This document shows, piece after piece, positions 16,463 through 24,956 of a DNA stretch of 64,000 nt (its first letter is position 1; each line of letters starts with the position of its first letter). The translations under genes were made by a program, and so were the position numbers. The notes under the pieces are model-generated. The model worked only from the letters and a program-made list of their open reading frames with translations. It did no database searches and was not told where the DNA came from. This stretch comes from Candidatus Rhodoferax mariagerensis (GTDB taxonomy: Bacteria; Pseudomonadota; Gammaproteobacteria; Burkholderiales; Burkholderiaceae_C), in contig JADKAW010000020.1 of the NCBI GenBank assembly GCA_016719055.1, forward strand, positions 1-64,000, written 5' to 3'.

Positions 16463-17920
16463 ATGGACACATCAGACAAGCCCGTCAAAAGTGCATTTCC
16501 CGACGACTGGCTTTGGGTTGAATCCTTGGATATCGACGCCCAGGGTATCGCCCACAAAGCCGATGGAAAAGTGGTCTTCATTGAGGGAGCGTTGCCGTTT
16601 GAGCATGTCAGCGCCAACATCAACCGTCACAAAAATAACTGGGAACAAGGCACGCTGACGGTGGTGCACCGGGAGTCGCCGCAACGGGTTACCCCACATT
16701 GCCCACACTTTGGCTTGCACACTGGTGCCTGTGGTGGTTGCAAGATGCAGCATCTACATATTGGGGCCCAAGTAGCGACCAAGCAGCGTGTACTGGAAGA
16801 CAACCTGTGGCACCTGGGCAAGGTCAGGGCAGATCAAATTTTGCGCCCGATTGAGGGGCCGGCCTGGGGTTATCGGTACCGGGCGCGCCTGTCTGTGCGA
16901 TTTGTGCGCAAAAAAGCGACCGTATTGATCGGTTTTCACGAACGCAAAAGCCGTTATGTGGCCGACATGCAGGTTTGTCCGGTGCTGCACCCCCAAGTCA
17001 GCGCCATGCTAATGCCCTTGCGAGCCATGATATTGTCCATGGACGCCGCTGAAACCTGTCCACAAATTGAATTGGCTTGTGGCGATACGGCGGTAGCGCT
17101 GGTGCTGCGCCACCTGGAACCTCTGAGTGCAGCTGATCTGGAGCGCTTGCGTGTGTTTGCCCATCTGAACCAGGGCGTTCAGTGGTGGCTTCAGCCCAAG
17201 GGGCCAGAAACCGTACAACTGCTCGACGCAGACGTCGGGCCCCTGAGTTATGCATTGCCAGAGTTTGGCGTCGTCATGCCGTTCAAACCCACAGACTTTA
17301 CGCAGGTCAACCCGCACATCAACCGGGTACTGGTGTCACATGCGCTGAAGCTGCTGGGTCCCAACAAGACCGACCGGGTGATTGACTGGTTTTGCGGCCT
17401 AGGCAACTTTACGCTGCCCATCGCCACGCAGGCAGGCCAGGTGCTGGGCGTTGAAGGCAGCCAAACGCTGGTGGCAAGGTCCCGTGATAATTTTATAAGA
17501 AATAACCCTCCAGCCCATACCGGTAGAGCGCTAGCTGCTACTTTTTTTGTAGCTAGAAATTTGTTTGAAATGACACCTGAGGTCCTGGTGCGTGATGGCG
17601 TGGCAGACAAGTGGCTGGTGGACCCGCCGCGCGAAGGGGCCTTTGCTCTGGTGCGGGCATTGGCTGACCTGCACCAGCAGCGTTTGGCCACGGATTCAGG
17701 TATTCAAACGCCCGGTGCCCACCACTGGACGCCGCCGATGCGCATTGTTTATGTGAGCTGTAACCCCTCAACATTGGCGCGCGATGCGGGCCTCTTGGTG
17801 CATCAGGCCGGTTACCGATGTTCAGCTGCTGGCGTTGTGAACATGTTCCCCCACACCGCGCATGTGGAGAGTTTGGCCGTTTTTGATTTTCGAGGGGATG
17901 CTGCCGCGAAATCGGATTAA
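16463..17920 (+). CDS. rlmD: 23S rRNA (uracil-1939-C5)-methyltransferase RlmD
   Basis: A 485-residue SAM-dependent RNA methyltransferase. It has an N-terminal TRAM-like domain, the [4Fe-4S] ligands CPHFGLHTGACGGCKMQH and a later Cys (VCPVLH), the SAM motif DWFCGLGNFTLPIA and the catalytic-cysteine motif YVSCNPSTLARD. Around residues 343-365 a copy of the interspersed repeat (17491-17556) is read in frame as about 22 residues ending AATFFVARN, inside the methyltransferase domain. The gene ends five bases from the convergent lipoprotein gene. Confidence 0.94.
   Translation: MDTSDKPVKSAFPDDWLWVESLDIDAQGIAHKADGKVVFIEGALPFEHVSANINRHKNNWEQGTLTVVHRESPQRVTPHCPHFGLHTGACGGCKMQHLHIGAQVATKQRVLEDNLWHLGKVRADQILRPIEGPAWGYRYRARLSVRFVRKKATVLIGFHERKSRYVADMQVCPVLHPQVSAMLMPLRAMILSMDAAETCPQIELACGDTAVALVLRHLEPLSAADLERLRVFAHLNQGVQWWLQPKGPETVQLLDADVGPLSYALPEFGVVMPFKPTDFTQVNPHINRVLVSHALKLLGPNKTDRVIDWFCGLGNFTLPIATQAGQVLGVEGSQTLVARSRDNFIRNNPPAHTGRALAATFFVARNLFEMTPEVLVRDGVADKWLVDPPREGAFALVRALADLHQQRLATDSGIQTPGAHHWTPPMRIVYVSCNPSTLARDAGLLVHQAGYRCSAAGVVNMFPHTAHVESLAVFDFRGDAAAKSD
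17491..17556 (+). repeat. Interspersed repeat copy inside rlmD
   Basis: TTATAAGAAATAACCCTCCA followed by GCCC and, after a spacer, GAGCGCTAGCTGCTAC matches the repeat family arms. It is translated in frame within RlmD. Confidence 0.7.
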
Positions 17921-17925
17921 AGGCG

Positions 17926-18282
17926 TCAGTGGGCGGCTGTTTTTGTCTTGGCCTTTGGCTTGGCTTCGTCAATCACTTCCTCTACAGGCGCGGTCGCCGC
18001 TGCTGCCGGCGCGGGAACAGGAATTTCGGCGCGCAAGCCTTCAAGTTTGTTTTCCCGCATGTATTCATCCATTTCGCGCCATCCTGCATAAATGGCTGCT
18101 TTGGTCACGCCTTTGTTGAGGGTATAGCAGTCTTCGATACTGCGCAGGCCGTGGCGACAAGCACCGCCAATGGCTTTTGCATCAGCTTCTTTTTGAGCAA
18201 TTCTCGGGTCTGGCCCCAAGCCCAGCATGTCACAGGCTGACAACAGCAGGGCTGCACCAATGATCAGCAAGGTTCTGGACAT
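17926..18282 (-). CDS. Small putative lipoprotein
   Basis: A 118-residue protein with signal peptide MSRTLLIIGAALLLSACDML; the lipobox LSAC places the lipid Cys at residue 17. The mature part has a compact segment with Cys pair (GGACRHGLRSIEDCYTLN) and a Pro/Ala/Lys-rich tail. I do not recognise a characterised family; similar proteins occur in Comamonadaceae. ATG 18282 is selected because the signal peptide starts there, and the longer frame would run back into the terminator at 18359-18386. Confidence 0.75.
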   Translation of the reverse strand: MSRTLLIIGAALLLSACDMLGLGPDPRIAQKEADAKAIGGACRHGLRSIEDCYTLNKGVTKAAIYAGWREMDEYMRENKLEGLRAEIPVPAPAAAATAPVEEVIDEAKPKAKTKTAAH

Positions 18283-18358
18283 AAATCTAAAGAATGAGAG
18301 AGGGCTAAGGAAAATTTGCAATCCCGATTCAAACACTTTCTTGCGACGGCGAAGCATG

Positions 18359-18386
18359 AAAAAAGGGCCATACCTGGCCCTTTTTT
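18359..18386 (-). terminator. Terminator after the BI-1/YccA gene
   Basis: AAAAAAGGGCCA-tacc-TGGCCCTTTTTT is a near-perfect hairpin with A/T tails on both sides, so it can act in either direction. It lies 22 bases beyond the stop of the YccA-family gene on the minus strand. Confidence 0.88.
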
Positions 18387-18407
18387 GTGCTCACGCGCTA
18401 TTCAACG

Positions 18408-19103
18408 TTAGTCGCGCTCGCCACCAAAGATGCCAAGCAAAGCCAGCAGGCTTTGGAAGACATTGATGATGTCCAAGTACAGGGCCAGCGTGGCGCTGAT
18501 GTAATTGGTTTCACCACCATCCACAATTTGCTTGAGGTCATACAGCATGTAAGCACTGAACACGCCGATAGCTGCTACCGAAATAGCCATCATGCCGGCT
18601 GTTGAGCCGACGAAGACGTTGATGATGCCACCGACCATGATGGCCACTGCACCCACAAAAAGCCACTTGCTCATGCCCGACAGATCACGCTTGATGACAC
18701 TTGACAAGCTGGCCATGACAAAAAACACACCCGCTGTGCCACCAAATGCGGTCATGATCAGATCAGGCCCATTCTTGAAACCCAACACCATGGCAATCAT
18801 GCGTGACAGCATCAAACCCATGAAGAAAGTGAACGCCAGCAAAACCGGCACGCCCGCGGCAGAGTTCTTGGTCTTTTCAATGGCAAACATAAAACCGAAT
18901 GCGCCGCCCAAGAAAACCACCAGACCCAAGCCAGAGCCTAATGACTGCGTGATACCGGTGGCAACGCCGATCCAGGCACCCAAAACAGTGGGCACCAGGC
19001 TCAGCGCTAGCAGCCAATACGTATTTCGCAATACTTTATTGCGTTGCTGAACTGAAGAACCGTAGCTAAAGTCGCGCTCAATCGACTGGACGTGATCGGA
19101 CAT
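18408..19103 (-). CDS. Bax inhibitor-1/YccA family membrane protein
   Basis: A 231-residue protein with seven hydrophobic segments and the family features RNTYWLLALSLVPTVLGAWI near the N-terminus and YMLYDLKQIVDGGETNYISA with the conserved aspartates near the C-terminus. Homologues are pH-sensitive calcium leak channels or modulators of the FtsH protease. It stands alone between its terminator and the GlcG-like gene on the other strand, so it is probably monocistronic. Confidence 0.93.
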   Translation of the reverse strand: MSDHVQSIERDFSYGSSVQQRNKVLRNTYWLLALSLVPTVLGAWIGVATGITQSLGSGLGLVVFLGGAFGFMFAIEKTKNSAAGVPVLLAFTFFMGLMLSRMIAMVLGFKNGPDLIMTAFGGTAGVFFVMASLSSVIKRDLSGMSKWLFVGAVAIMVGGIINVFVGSTAGMMAISVAAIGVFSAYMLYDLKQIVDGGETNYISATLALYLDIINVFQSLLALLGIFGGERD

Positions 19104-19284
19104 CGAGTTACTCCTAAGGGGTTGATGACTGAATGAAGCTGATTTTAGGGTGTTTGGTGTGATTTCAAGCCACCACGATGTCTAGACTTCCTACATTTCA
19201 TGAGGTTACCGGCAATTTCAATCGGTCTGAAGCGCTTGCTTCATCACGTTATGCTTGGGGTCTTACTTTTAAAGGTGGTGCATC

Positions 19285-19692
19285 ATGAAGTCAAAAGCAT
19301 GTCTGGAATTGTCCGATGTCAAATTGATCGCAGCGGCAGCTGAAGCCGAGGCCGTTGCGAACCAGTGGGCAGTGACGATTGCCATTGTGGACGACGGCGG
19401 GCATTTGCTGTGGCTGCAACGGCTCGACGGTGCGGCAGCCCTTTCATCGCGTATTGCACCTGCCAAGGCGCACACCGCAGCGATGGGTCGGCGCGAAACT
19501 AAGATTTATGAGGATATCGTCAACGGTGGAAGGACCGCGTTTCTCAGTGTGCCGGGTGTCGATGGCCTGCTGGAAGGAGGCGTGCCGATTTTTAAAGATG
19601 GCCTGTGCTTAGGCGCGGTTGGCGTCAGCGGCGTTAAGTCGGCCGAAGATGTGCAAATTGCCAGGGCCGGCATTGCGGCGCTCAAGCTTTGA
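19285..19692 (+). CDS. GlcG/HbpS-like (DUF336) protein
   Basis: A 135-residue protein of the HbpS/GlcG family: AEAVANQWAVTIAIVDDGGH, LWLQRLDGAAALSSRIAPAK and the loop GVPIFKDGLCLGAVGVSGVK are characteristic. Family members bind haem or cofactors and often sit by oxidation pathways. AGGTGG lies just before the ATG. It stands alone here. Confidence 0.9.
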   Translation: MKSKACLELSDVKLIAAAAEAEAVANQWAVTIAIVDDGGHLLWLQRLDGAAALSSRIAPAKAHTAAMGRRETKIYEDIVNGGRTAFLSVPGVDGLLEGGVPIFKDGLCLGAVGVSGVKSAEDVQIARAGIAALKL

Positions 19693-19726
19693 CACACTGT
19701 CCTTGGGGATTGTGGAGTAATAAGCT

Positions 19727-19837
19727 GTGCTCAAGCAGGCGCTGTTGCGTCGTGGTATCCCCACCAAGCTCGTGGTTGATATCGGCGCAGCCTACCGGCT
19801 CGGCAAGCCTGCAGGGCATCTGCGCGCGCCTGGGTAG
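19727..19837 (+). pseudogene. Transposase (DDE integrase) remnant
   Basis: The frame reads LKQALLRRGIPTKLVVDIGA followed by AYR, then a stop; LQGICARLG continues in another frame. This resembles the second-aspartate region of DDE integrases of the type ALLRRGIPxKLxVDNGAAY, but the fragment is short and broken. The rest of the 19693-20063 gap holds nothing I recognise. Confidence 0.45.
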
Positions 19838-20063
19838 CCGAGGGCGCTGGCATGAGCCACCACGCGTGCCTTGGCGTTGCGCATCAGGCAACAGTGCAGG
19901 TACTGTCCACTCAAAATTTCGCGTCCAAGAACAGATGTAAGCTGGGCTGGGCGCATGAGGCTCGGGTTGTCCGTGGCCGTCTGAGATTTAAGTCAGTAGC
20001 GCACGGACACGGAAAGGTTGGCCCTAAAAAATACAAATACAGAGATGAACCCCGCCAGCGCCT

Positions 20064-20852
20064 TTACCGGTACGCAGAATCAGTCGTCTTCATCCACCGG
20101 TCCCAAAACATGAAGTACAGGCCGTAGTTGAAATGCCCCTGGCCATGATGGACAGCATGCGCTGTCGAGGTGTTCAGCCAACGCCCAAACCAGTGCGATG
20201 CCGTGCCAGGTGGGTAGAACTCGCGGCCACAGTGGCCATACACGTTGTATGCGGTTGAAATGGTCTGAAAGATGAGGAAAGCCATTGGATGAACCGGGAT
20301 GACGAAGACGATGGCGGTCACGATCAGCGCCTCAACCACGGCTTCATTGGGGTGAAAACTGTAGGCGGCAAAGGCCGTCGGATGGACCGACTGGTGATGC
20401 ACCCGGTGCACCGTGGCAAAAAGCGCCCGATGGTGCATGGCCCGGTGAATCCAGTAGAACAAGGAGTCGTGCAGGATCAGCATGACCGGGATGCTGACCC
20501 AAAACCACCAAATTGGGTAACTGGCAGCGCGGCAATACACCAGACTTCGGTCGATCAACCCAAAACCAAACAGCAGGGCGTTGACCCCACCAAAAACCAT
20601 CACCGTCAGGGCGGAATAGACAAGCTCGCGGCGAACATGGCGTTGACGGTCAAACACCACTGGCGCATTGGCATGGGGTCGTCCCCAACCGCCGCTGGCC
20701 ATCAGAAATACCACGCCAGCCATCACCGCATAACGAAGCCCGTAGATCAGGATCGCCAAGGTGGCCGGCAACAAAAATTGATGGGACAGAGCTAGGGGTT
20801 GAAAATCGTCCATGAATGACTGCCAATCGCGCTGAATCAGCTGGGTAGTCAT
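20064..20852 (-). CDS. Fatty acid hydroxylase/sterol desaturase family protein
   Basis: A 262-residue integral-membrane di-iron enzyme. The eight-histidine pattern is present: HDSLFYWIHRAMHH, HRVHHQS and HAVHHG, with hydrophobic segments near 25-50, 80-100, 115-135 and 185-205. Such proteins hydroxylate or desaturate lipids, sterol-like compounds or carotenoids using oxygen. No partner gene reveals the substrate. Confidence 0.92.
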   Translation of the reverse strand: MTTQLIQRDWQSFMDDFQPLALSHQFLLPATLAILIYGLRYAVMAGVVFLMASGGWGRPHANAPVVFDRQRHVRRELVYSALTVMVFGGVNALLFGFGLIDRSLVYCRAASYPIWWFWVSIPVMLILHDSLFYWIHRAMHHRALFATVHRVHHQSVHPTAFAAYSFHPNEAVVEALIVTAIVFVIPVHPMAFLIFQTISTAYNVYGHCGREFYPPGTASHWFGRWLNTSTAHAVHHGQGHFNYGLYFMFWDRWMKTTDSAYR

Positions 20853-20974
20853 TTTGTTGAGCTATCGAGCGCCAGTCAAGCTGAACTTGACCGTTTAACT
20901 TGTCCGTGCCGCCGGTATCGAAAACCCAAGCGCCACAGCGGACATCAACGACCGATTGAGTGCCTCGGCACCTT

Positions 20975-21448
20975 TCAGCGCTGCCAAAACCCCAGGTGCG
21001 GTGCGGTCAGCTCGTCGGCCAGCTCGGCAAACGGACCGATCACGACAATGGCTTTTTGACCGCTGGCGATTACTTGGCGGCTGGGTAGGCTAAGCGTCGG
21101 GTTGTCGGGCGAGCTACCGGTCAGCGCCAACAGGGTGTCTTCAGCCGCGCCATAGACAATCTTGCCAATGTTGGCCCAATAAATGGTGCCCGTGCACATG
21201 GCGCAGGGCTCAAAGGTGGTAACCAGAGTGCAACCCCACAAAATATCACGGCTGTAATTGAGCGATGCGCTGCGTGCCAGCGTGGCCTCAGCATGGTGCA
21301 CGGTGTCGATGTTGCCCTGCTCAGCCAGCACTGTCAGCCCGTCAGGTGCCACCAAAATCGCACCAAATGGGTGCCTTCCAAGGCTGGCCGCACGCTGCGC
21401 CACCTGATTGGCCCGGCGCAAATGGTGCACCCAGATGTCGCTGTTCAT
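20975..21448 (-). CDS. Cytidine/deoxycytidylate-type nucleoside deaminase
   Basis: A 157-residue zinc deaminase with the catalytic HAE motif in TVHHAEATLARSAS and the PCxxC motif in TTFEPCAMCTG. It hydrolyses an amino group from a cytosine-, guanine- or related base or nucleoside; the exact substrate is unknown. It starts 12 bases after the permease gene of an ABC importer, so it probably processes what that importer brings in. Confidence 0.9.
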   Translation of the reverse strand: MNSDIWVHHLRRANQVAQRAASLGRHPFGAILVAPDGLTVLAEQGNIDTVHHAEATLARSASLNYSRDILWGCTLVTTFEPCAMCTGTIYWANIGKIVYGAAEDTLLALTGSSPDNPTLSLPSRQVIASGQKAIVVIGPFAELADELTAPHLGFWQR

Positions 21449-21460
21449 GGCTGTTGGTCC

Positions 21461-22231
21461 CTAGTGGTTTTGTGAACTGCGGTGCGCCCAGCCGGTGGTG
21501 TGTTTTTCAATGGCGGAAAACAGCTCATACATCACCATGGCCATGGCCCCCACCACCACCAGGCCGGCAAAGGCCAGGCCCATCTGCATGCTGGAGCCCG
21601 CGGAGATCAGCAGATACCCGATGCCTTCGTTGGCGGCGGTCATCTCGCTCACCGTGGTGCCGACAAACGCCAGCGTGATCGCCACCTTGAGCGAGCCGTA
21701 AAAATACGGCATCGAGCGTGGCAAGCCCACCTTGACCAGCACGTCCCAGCGCTTGGCGCCCAGCACGCGCAGCACGTCTTCCAGTTCAGGCTCCAGCGTG
21801 GCCAGGCCGGTGGCAATGTTGACCATGATCGGGAAAAAGCTGATCAAAAACGCCGTCAGAATGGCCGGCCCGACACCAATGCCAAACCACACCACCAGAA
21901 TCGGCACAAAAGCGGCTTTGGGCAGTGCGTTGAAGGCGGTCATCAGCGGGTACACCGCGGCATAGGCCAGGCGCGAGCTGCCAATCACAAAACCCAGCAT
22001 CACCCCCACCACAATCGCCAGGCCAAAACCCACCATGGTGACCCAAAAGGTGCGCCAGGCATGGCCAGCAATGATGTCGCGAAATTCCCAAAACTGCGTC
22101 CAGATACGCCACGGGCTTGGAAAGATGAATTCAGACACATCAAACGCCGCGCACAAAATTTGCCACAGCGCAATCACCACCACCAGCAAAAACCACGGTG
22201 ACCAGATTTCGACCTGCTTTTGGTTCAACAT
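21461..22231 (-). CDS. ABC transporter permease, nitrate/sulfonate/pyrimidine-precursor type
   Basis: A 256-residue inner-membrane permease with about six hydrophobic segments and the EAA coupling loop LRVLGAKRWDVLVKVGLP. It belongs to the SsuC/ThiX-like family, in line with the NMT1-like binding protein of the same operon. It lies nine bases after the ATPase gene. Confidence 0.92.
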   Translation of the reverse strand: MLNQKQVEIWSPWFLLVVVIALWQILCAAFDVSEFIFPSPWRIWTQFWEFRDIIAGHAWRTFWVTMVGFGLAIVVGVMLGFVIGSSRLAYAAVYPLMTAFNALPKAAFVPILVVWFGIGVGPAILTAFLISFFPIMVNIATGLATLEPELEDVLRVLGAKRWDVLVKVGLPRSMPYFYGSLKVAITLAFVGTTVSEMTAANEGIGYLLISAGSSMQMGLAFAGLVVVGAMAMVMYELFSAIEKHTTGWAHRSSQNH

Positions 22232-22240
22232 GTGCCGCCC

Positions 22241-23065
22241 CTATGGATGAATGACTGCGCCGGCTTGGCGCATGGCACCGATATGGCCGCGCAGTTCGTG
22301 CACGATGTCGGTGAACTCCTTGGTGTAGGTGATTTCCAGGTCACGCGGGCGCGGCAAATCAATTTCGCGGCGCACCACAAAACGGCCCGGGCTTTTGCTC
22401 ATCACATACACCGTGTCGGCCAGAAACACCGACTCGCGCAGGTCGTGCGTGACCAGAATCACGTTGAATTTCTGCTCGGTCCACAGGTCACGCAGAATGC
22501 ACCACAACTCTTCACGGGTAAAGGCATCGAGCGCGCCAAACGGTTCATCGAGCAACAGCATCTTGGGCTCATGAATCAGGGCACGGCAAATGCTGGCGCG
22601 CTGCTGCATGCCGCCTGACAACTGCCACGGAAACTTGTCCTCATAGCCCGCCAGTCCGACCTTTTGCAGCAATTTGCGGGCGCGTTCCTCGTACTCTTTG
22701 CGTTTGGCCTTGAAGCTGCTGCGGTAGGGCTCGACAATCTCAAGCGGCAGCAGCACGTTATTGACCGTGGTGCGCCAGGGCAGCAGGCTGGGTGCCTGAA
22801 ACGACATGCCGCTGATCTTGAGCGGCCCGGTCACCGGCTGCTGGTCAATCAGAATCTTGCCCATCGACGGCATTTTCAGGCCGGTGGTGAGCTTCATGAA
22901 GGTCGATTTGCCACAGCCTGACGGCCCCACAATGGCAATGAATTCGCCTTGGCGCACCTTCAGGTCAATGGCTTCAACGGCAAAGTGGTTTTCGGCCAGC
23001 AGCTCATCGTTGTAAGCCAGCCAGACATCCCGAAAGTCCACAAACCAGGGCGTCGCATCTTGCAT
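22241..23065 (-). CDS. ABC transporter ATP-binding protein, SsuB/ThiZ-like
   Basis: A 274-residue ATPase with Walker A VGPSGCGKSTFMKL, signature LSGGMQQRASICRALIHEP and Walker B LLLDEPFGALD. It energises the adjacent permease and binding protein. A repeat copy (23076-23127) sits between its start and the binding-protein stop. Confidence 0.94.
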   Translation of the reverse strand: MQDATPWFVDFRDVWLAYNDELLAENHFAVEAIDLKVRQGEFIAIVGPSGCGKSTFMKLTTGLKMPSMGKILIDQQPVTGPLKISGMSFQAPSLLPWRTTVNNVLLPLEIVEPYRSSFKAKRKEYEERARKLLQKVGLAGYEDKFPWQLSGGMQQRASICRALIHEPKMLLLDEPFGALDAFTREELWCILRDLWTEQKFNVILVTHDLRESVFLADTVYVMSKSPGRFVVRREIDLPRPRDLEITYTKEFTDIVHELRGHIGAMRQAGAVIHP

Positions 23066-23075
23066 TGCTTAATCC

Positions 23076-23127
23076 ATAAAATATGCTTCTAGCCCTTATA
23101 GAAAAAGCGCTGGAAGCTATTAAAATC
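23076..23127 (+). repeat. Interspersed repeat copy between two ABC transporter genes
   Basis: ATATGCTTCTAGCCCTTATA followed by GAAAAAGCGCTGGAAGCTAT; one of the best-preserved copies. It fills the 81-base gap in the ABC operon. Confidence 0.85.
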
Positions 23128-23146
23128 AGAGTGATCTAGGCTGTCC

Positions 23147-24175
23147 CTATTTTTTCGGCAACACGTCCAGCTCAGCCTTGGTCGGCAAAAATGCACCATT
23201 CCAGACCACATCGGCGTTCACACGGCTTTTGGTGTTGAAGGCATCCGACACCTGACTGGCCATGAGCGACAGGCGTGGGCCATTGATCTGGCCAAAACCC
23301 TCGGCGCGGGCATTGGGGCTGTTGATGACGGTGTCGATGGCGAGCTTGAGGCGGCGGGTTTCCAGCTCGGTATTGACAATGCCATCACGCGCTTTGACAT
23401 CGGCAATAGCCGCCGTCGGGTTGGCGATCACCAGCTTGGCACCCTTGGCAAAGGCTGACAAAAATGCCTTGACCACTGCCGGGTTGTCTTTGATCAGCTT
23501 AGGCGCGGCAATGATGACGTTGCCGTACAGCTTGACACCGTAATCCGGATACGGCAGCACCACCACGTCGGCCGCCTTGATGCCACGGGCTTCGAGGTTC
23601 AGCAGCGAGGTAAAGGTAAAGCCGGTAATGGCATCAATGTCGCCACGCACCAGCATGGTTTCGCGCAGCGGTGGGTCCATGGCCGTCCAGGTCACGTTGG
23701 TCACCGCGTTGGCCTTGGCAAAAATCGGGAAAGCGCGCCGGCCCGCGTCAAACACCGGGGCGCCGAGCTTTTTGCCGCTTAAGTCGGCCGGGGTCTTGAT
23801 GCCGGACTTTTTCAACGCCATGACCGAAGCAGGCGTGTCGTTGTAGACCATCATCACCGCCACTGGCTTGTTGGGGGCATCGGGGTTGTTGGCGTGGAAT
23901 TCCATCAGCGCGGCCAGGTCAGCAAAGCCCATGTCGTAGGCACCCGAGGCCACACGCGTGACCGTGCCACCCGAGCCGTTGCCGGCATCAATCGTGACGT
24001 CGAGCTTGACGTCCTTGAAATAACCTTTGGCGGCGGGCGTCAGAAACAAGGCGCTGGGGCCTTCAAAGCGCCAGTCGAGCTGAAACTTGATGGGGGTGGT
24101 TTGTGCCTGGGCCGTGCCCAGCAGTGTGAGCGCCAAGGCAGCCACGGTTGATTTCAGGAGTTGACGTTTTTTCAT
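23147..24175 (-). CDS. ABC transporter substrate-binding protein, NMT1/THI5-like
   Basis: A 342-residue periplasmic protein with signal peptide (KSTVAALALTLLGTAQAQ) and the fold of nitrate/taurine/hydroxymethylpyrimidine binding proteins: FQLDWRFEGPSALFLTPAAK, YDMGFADLAALMEFH and MLVRGDIDAITGFTFTS. The first gene of an importer-deaminase operon. A pyrimidine, purine or thiamine-precursor ligand is suggested by the deaminase, not proven. ATG 24175 starts at MKKRQLLKS, a typical signal-peptide n-region. Confidence 0.92.
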   Translation of the reverse strand: MKKRQLLKSTVAALALTLLGTAQAQTTPIKFQLDWRFEGPSALFLTPAAKGYFKDVKLDVTIDAGNGSGGTVTRVASGAYDMGFADLAALMEFHANNPDAPNKPVAVMMVYNDTPASVMALKKSGIKTPADLSGKKLGAPVFDAGRRAFPIFAKANAVTNVTWTAMDPPLRETMLVRGDIDAITGFTFTSLLNLEARGIKAADVVVLPYPDYGVKLYGNVIIAAPKLIKDNPAVVKAFLSAFAKGAKLVIANPTAAIADVKARDGIVNTELETRRLKLAIDTVINSPNARAEGFGQINGPRLSLMASQVSDAFNTKSRVNADVVWNGAFLPTKAELDVLPKK

Positions 24176-24253
24176 GATGCCTCGTAAGTTGGAAGAAAAC
24201 ATGAAAAGCTACCAAGCAAAAACAGTGCCTGATTGGGAATCACAGGCCGCTGG

Positions 24254-24332
24254 TAGTGCGATCAAAGTGGGGTGCTTGGCTGCCAGCCCCCACCCCACCT
24301 TGAATCGCACCCGGCCTACGCAGGTGCGATTC
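24254..24332 (-). promoter_or_regulatory. Overlapping alternative hairpins in the 5' region of the ABC operon
   Basis: GAATCGCACC (24302-24311) pairs perfectly with GGTGCGATTC (24323-24332). The same GAATCGCAC block and the adjacent CACCCCACCTT can instead pair with TGCGAT...GTGGGGTG at 24256-24274. On the minus strand this lies between the rsmD stop and the binding-protein start, so it may be an attenuator or simply the rsmD terminator. No T-run follows, and I found no thiamine-box signature. Confidence 0.4.
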
Positions 24333-24350
24333 GGCGAAAAGGGATGGGCG

Positions 24351-24956
24351 TTATAACTCGCGCACCAGCAAATGGGCGTGCACGGCACCGGCTTTCAGGT
24401 GGCGGTGCAGATGCAGGCCCAGCGGCTGCAGGCGCTCGTCGGTCCAGGGCGTGGGAGCTTCCAGGTAGATGAATCCGGTGTTTTTCACCGCCAGTGCCGC
24501 CGCCGCCACCGCTGCATCAAACAGCTTCGAGTCAAATGGCGGGTCAATCAACACCAGGTCCAGGCTGGCCGGGGCTTGTTGCCTGAGCACGGCGATGCCA
24601 TCACCACGCACAATCTGCACCCCGTCGGTGTTGAGCTGGCTCTGGATGCGCTTGAGCTGCACCACCAGCGCCGCATCCAACTCCACCAGCCGCACTTCGG
24701 TCGCCCCGCGCGAGGCACATTCAAAACCCAGCACGCCGGTGCCGGCAAAGGCGTCCAGACAGTGCCAGCCTTGCAGGGCCTGGCCGAGCCAGTTGAACAA
24801 GGTTTCGCGCACCCGATCAGGCGTGGGGCGCAGACCGGGTTTATCGGCCACCGGCAGCTTGGTGCGTTTGTACAGGCCGCCGATGATGCGAACCTCGTGT
24901 GTTTGCACCAGGCGCACCCGGGCCGGCTTGCGATAGGGGGTGGAGTCGGCTTTCAT
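24351..24956 (-). CDS. rsmD: 16S rRNA (guanine-966-N2)-methyltransferase RsmD
   Basis: A 201-residue SAM-dependent methyltransferase with RIIGGLYKRTKLPV, the SAM motif LDAFAGTGVLGFECASRGA and the N6/N2-methylase motif VLIDPPFDS. Its ATG overlaps the stop of the upstream M16 peptidase gene by one base (TGATG), so translation is coupled. Confidence 0.95.
   Translation of the reverse strand: MKADSTPYRKPARVRLVQTHEVRIIGGLYKRTKLPVADKPGLRPTPDRVRETLFNWLGQALQGWHCLDAFAGTGVLGFECASRGATEVRLVELDAALVVQLKRIQSQLNTDGVQIVRGDGIAVLRQQAPASLDLVLIDPPFDSKLFDAAVAAAALAVKNTGFIYLEAPTPWTDERLQPLGLHLHRHLKAGAVHAHLLVREL

Noticed and set aside
24176..24350. Possible thiamine riboswitch before the NMT1-like importer
   Set aside because: The leader has hairpins, but I could not find the conserved CUGAGA and related core of a thiamine box on the minus strand.
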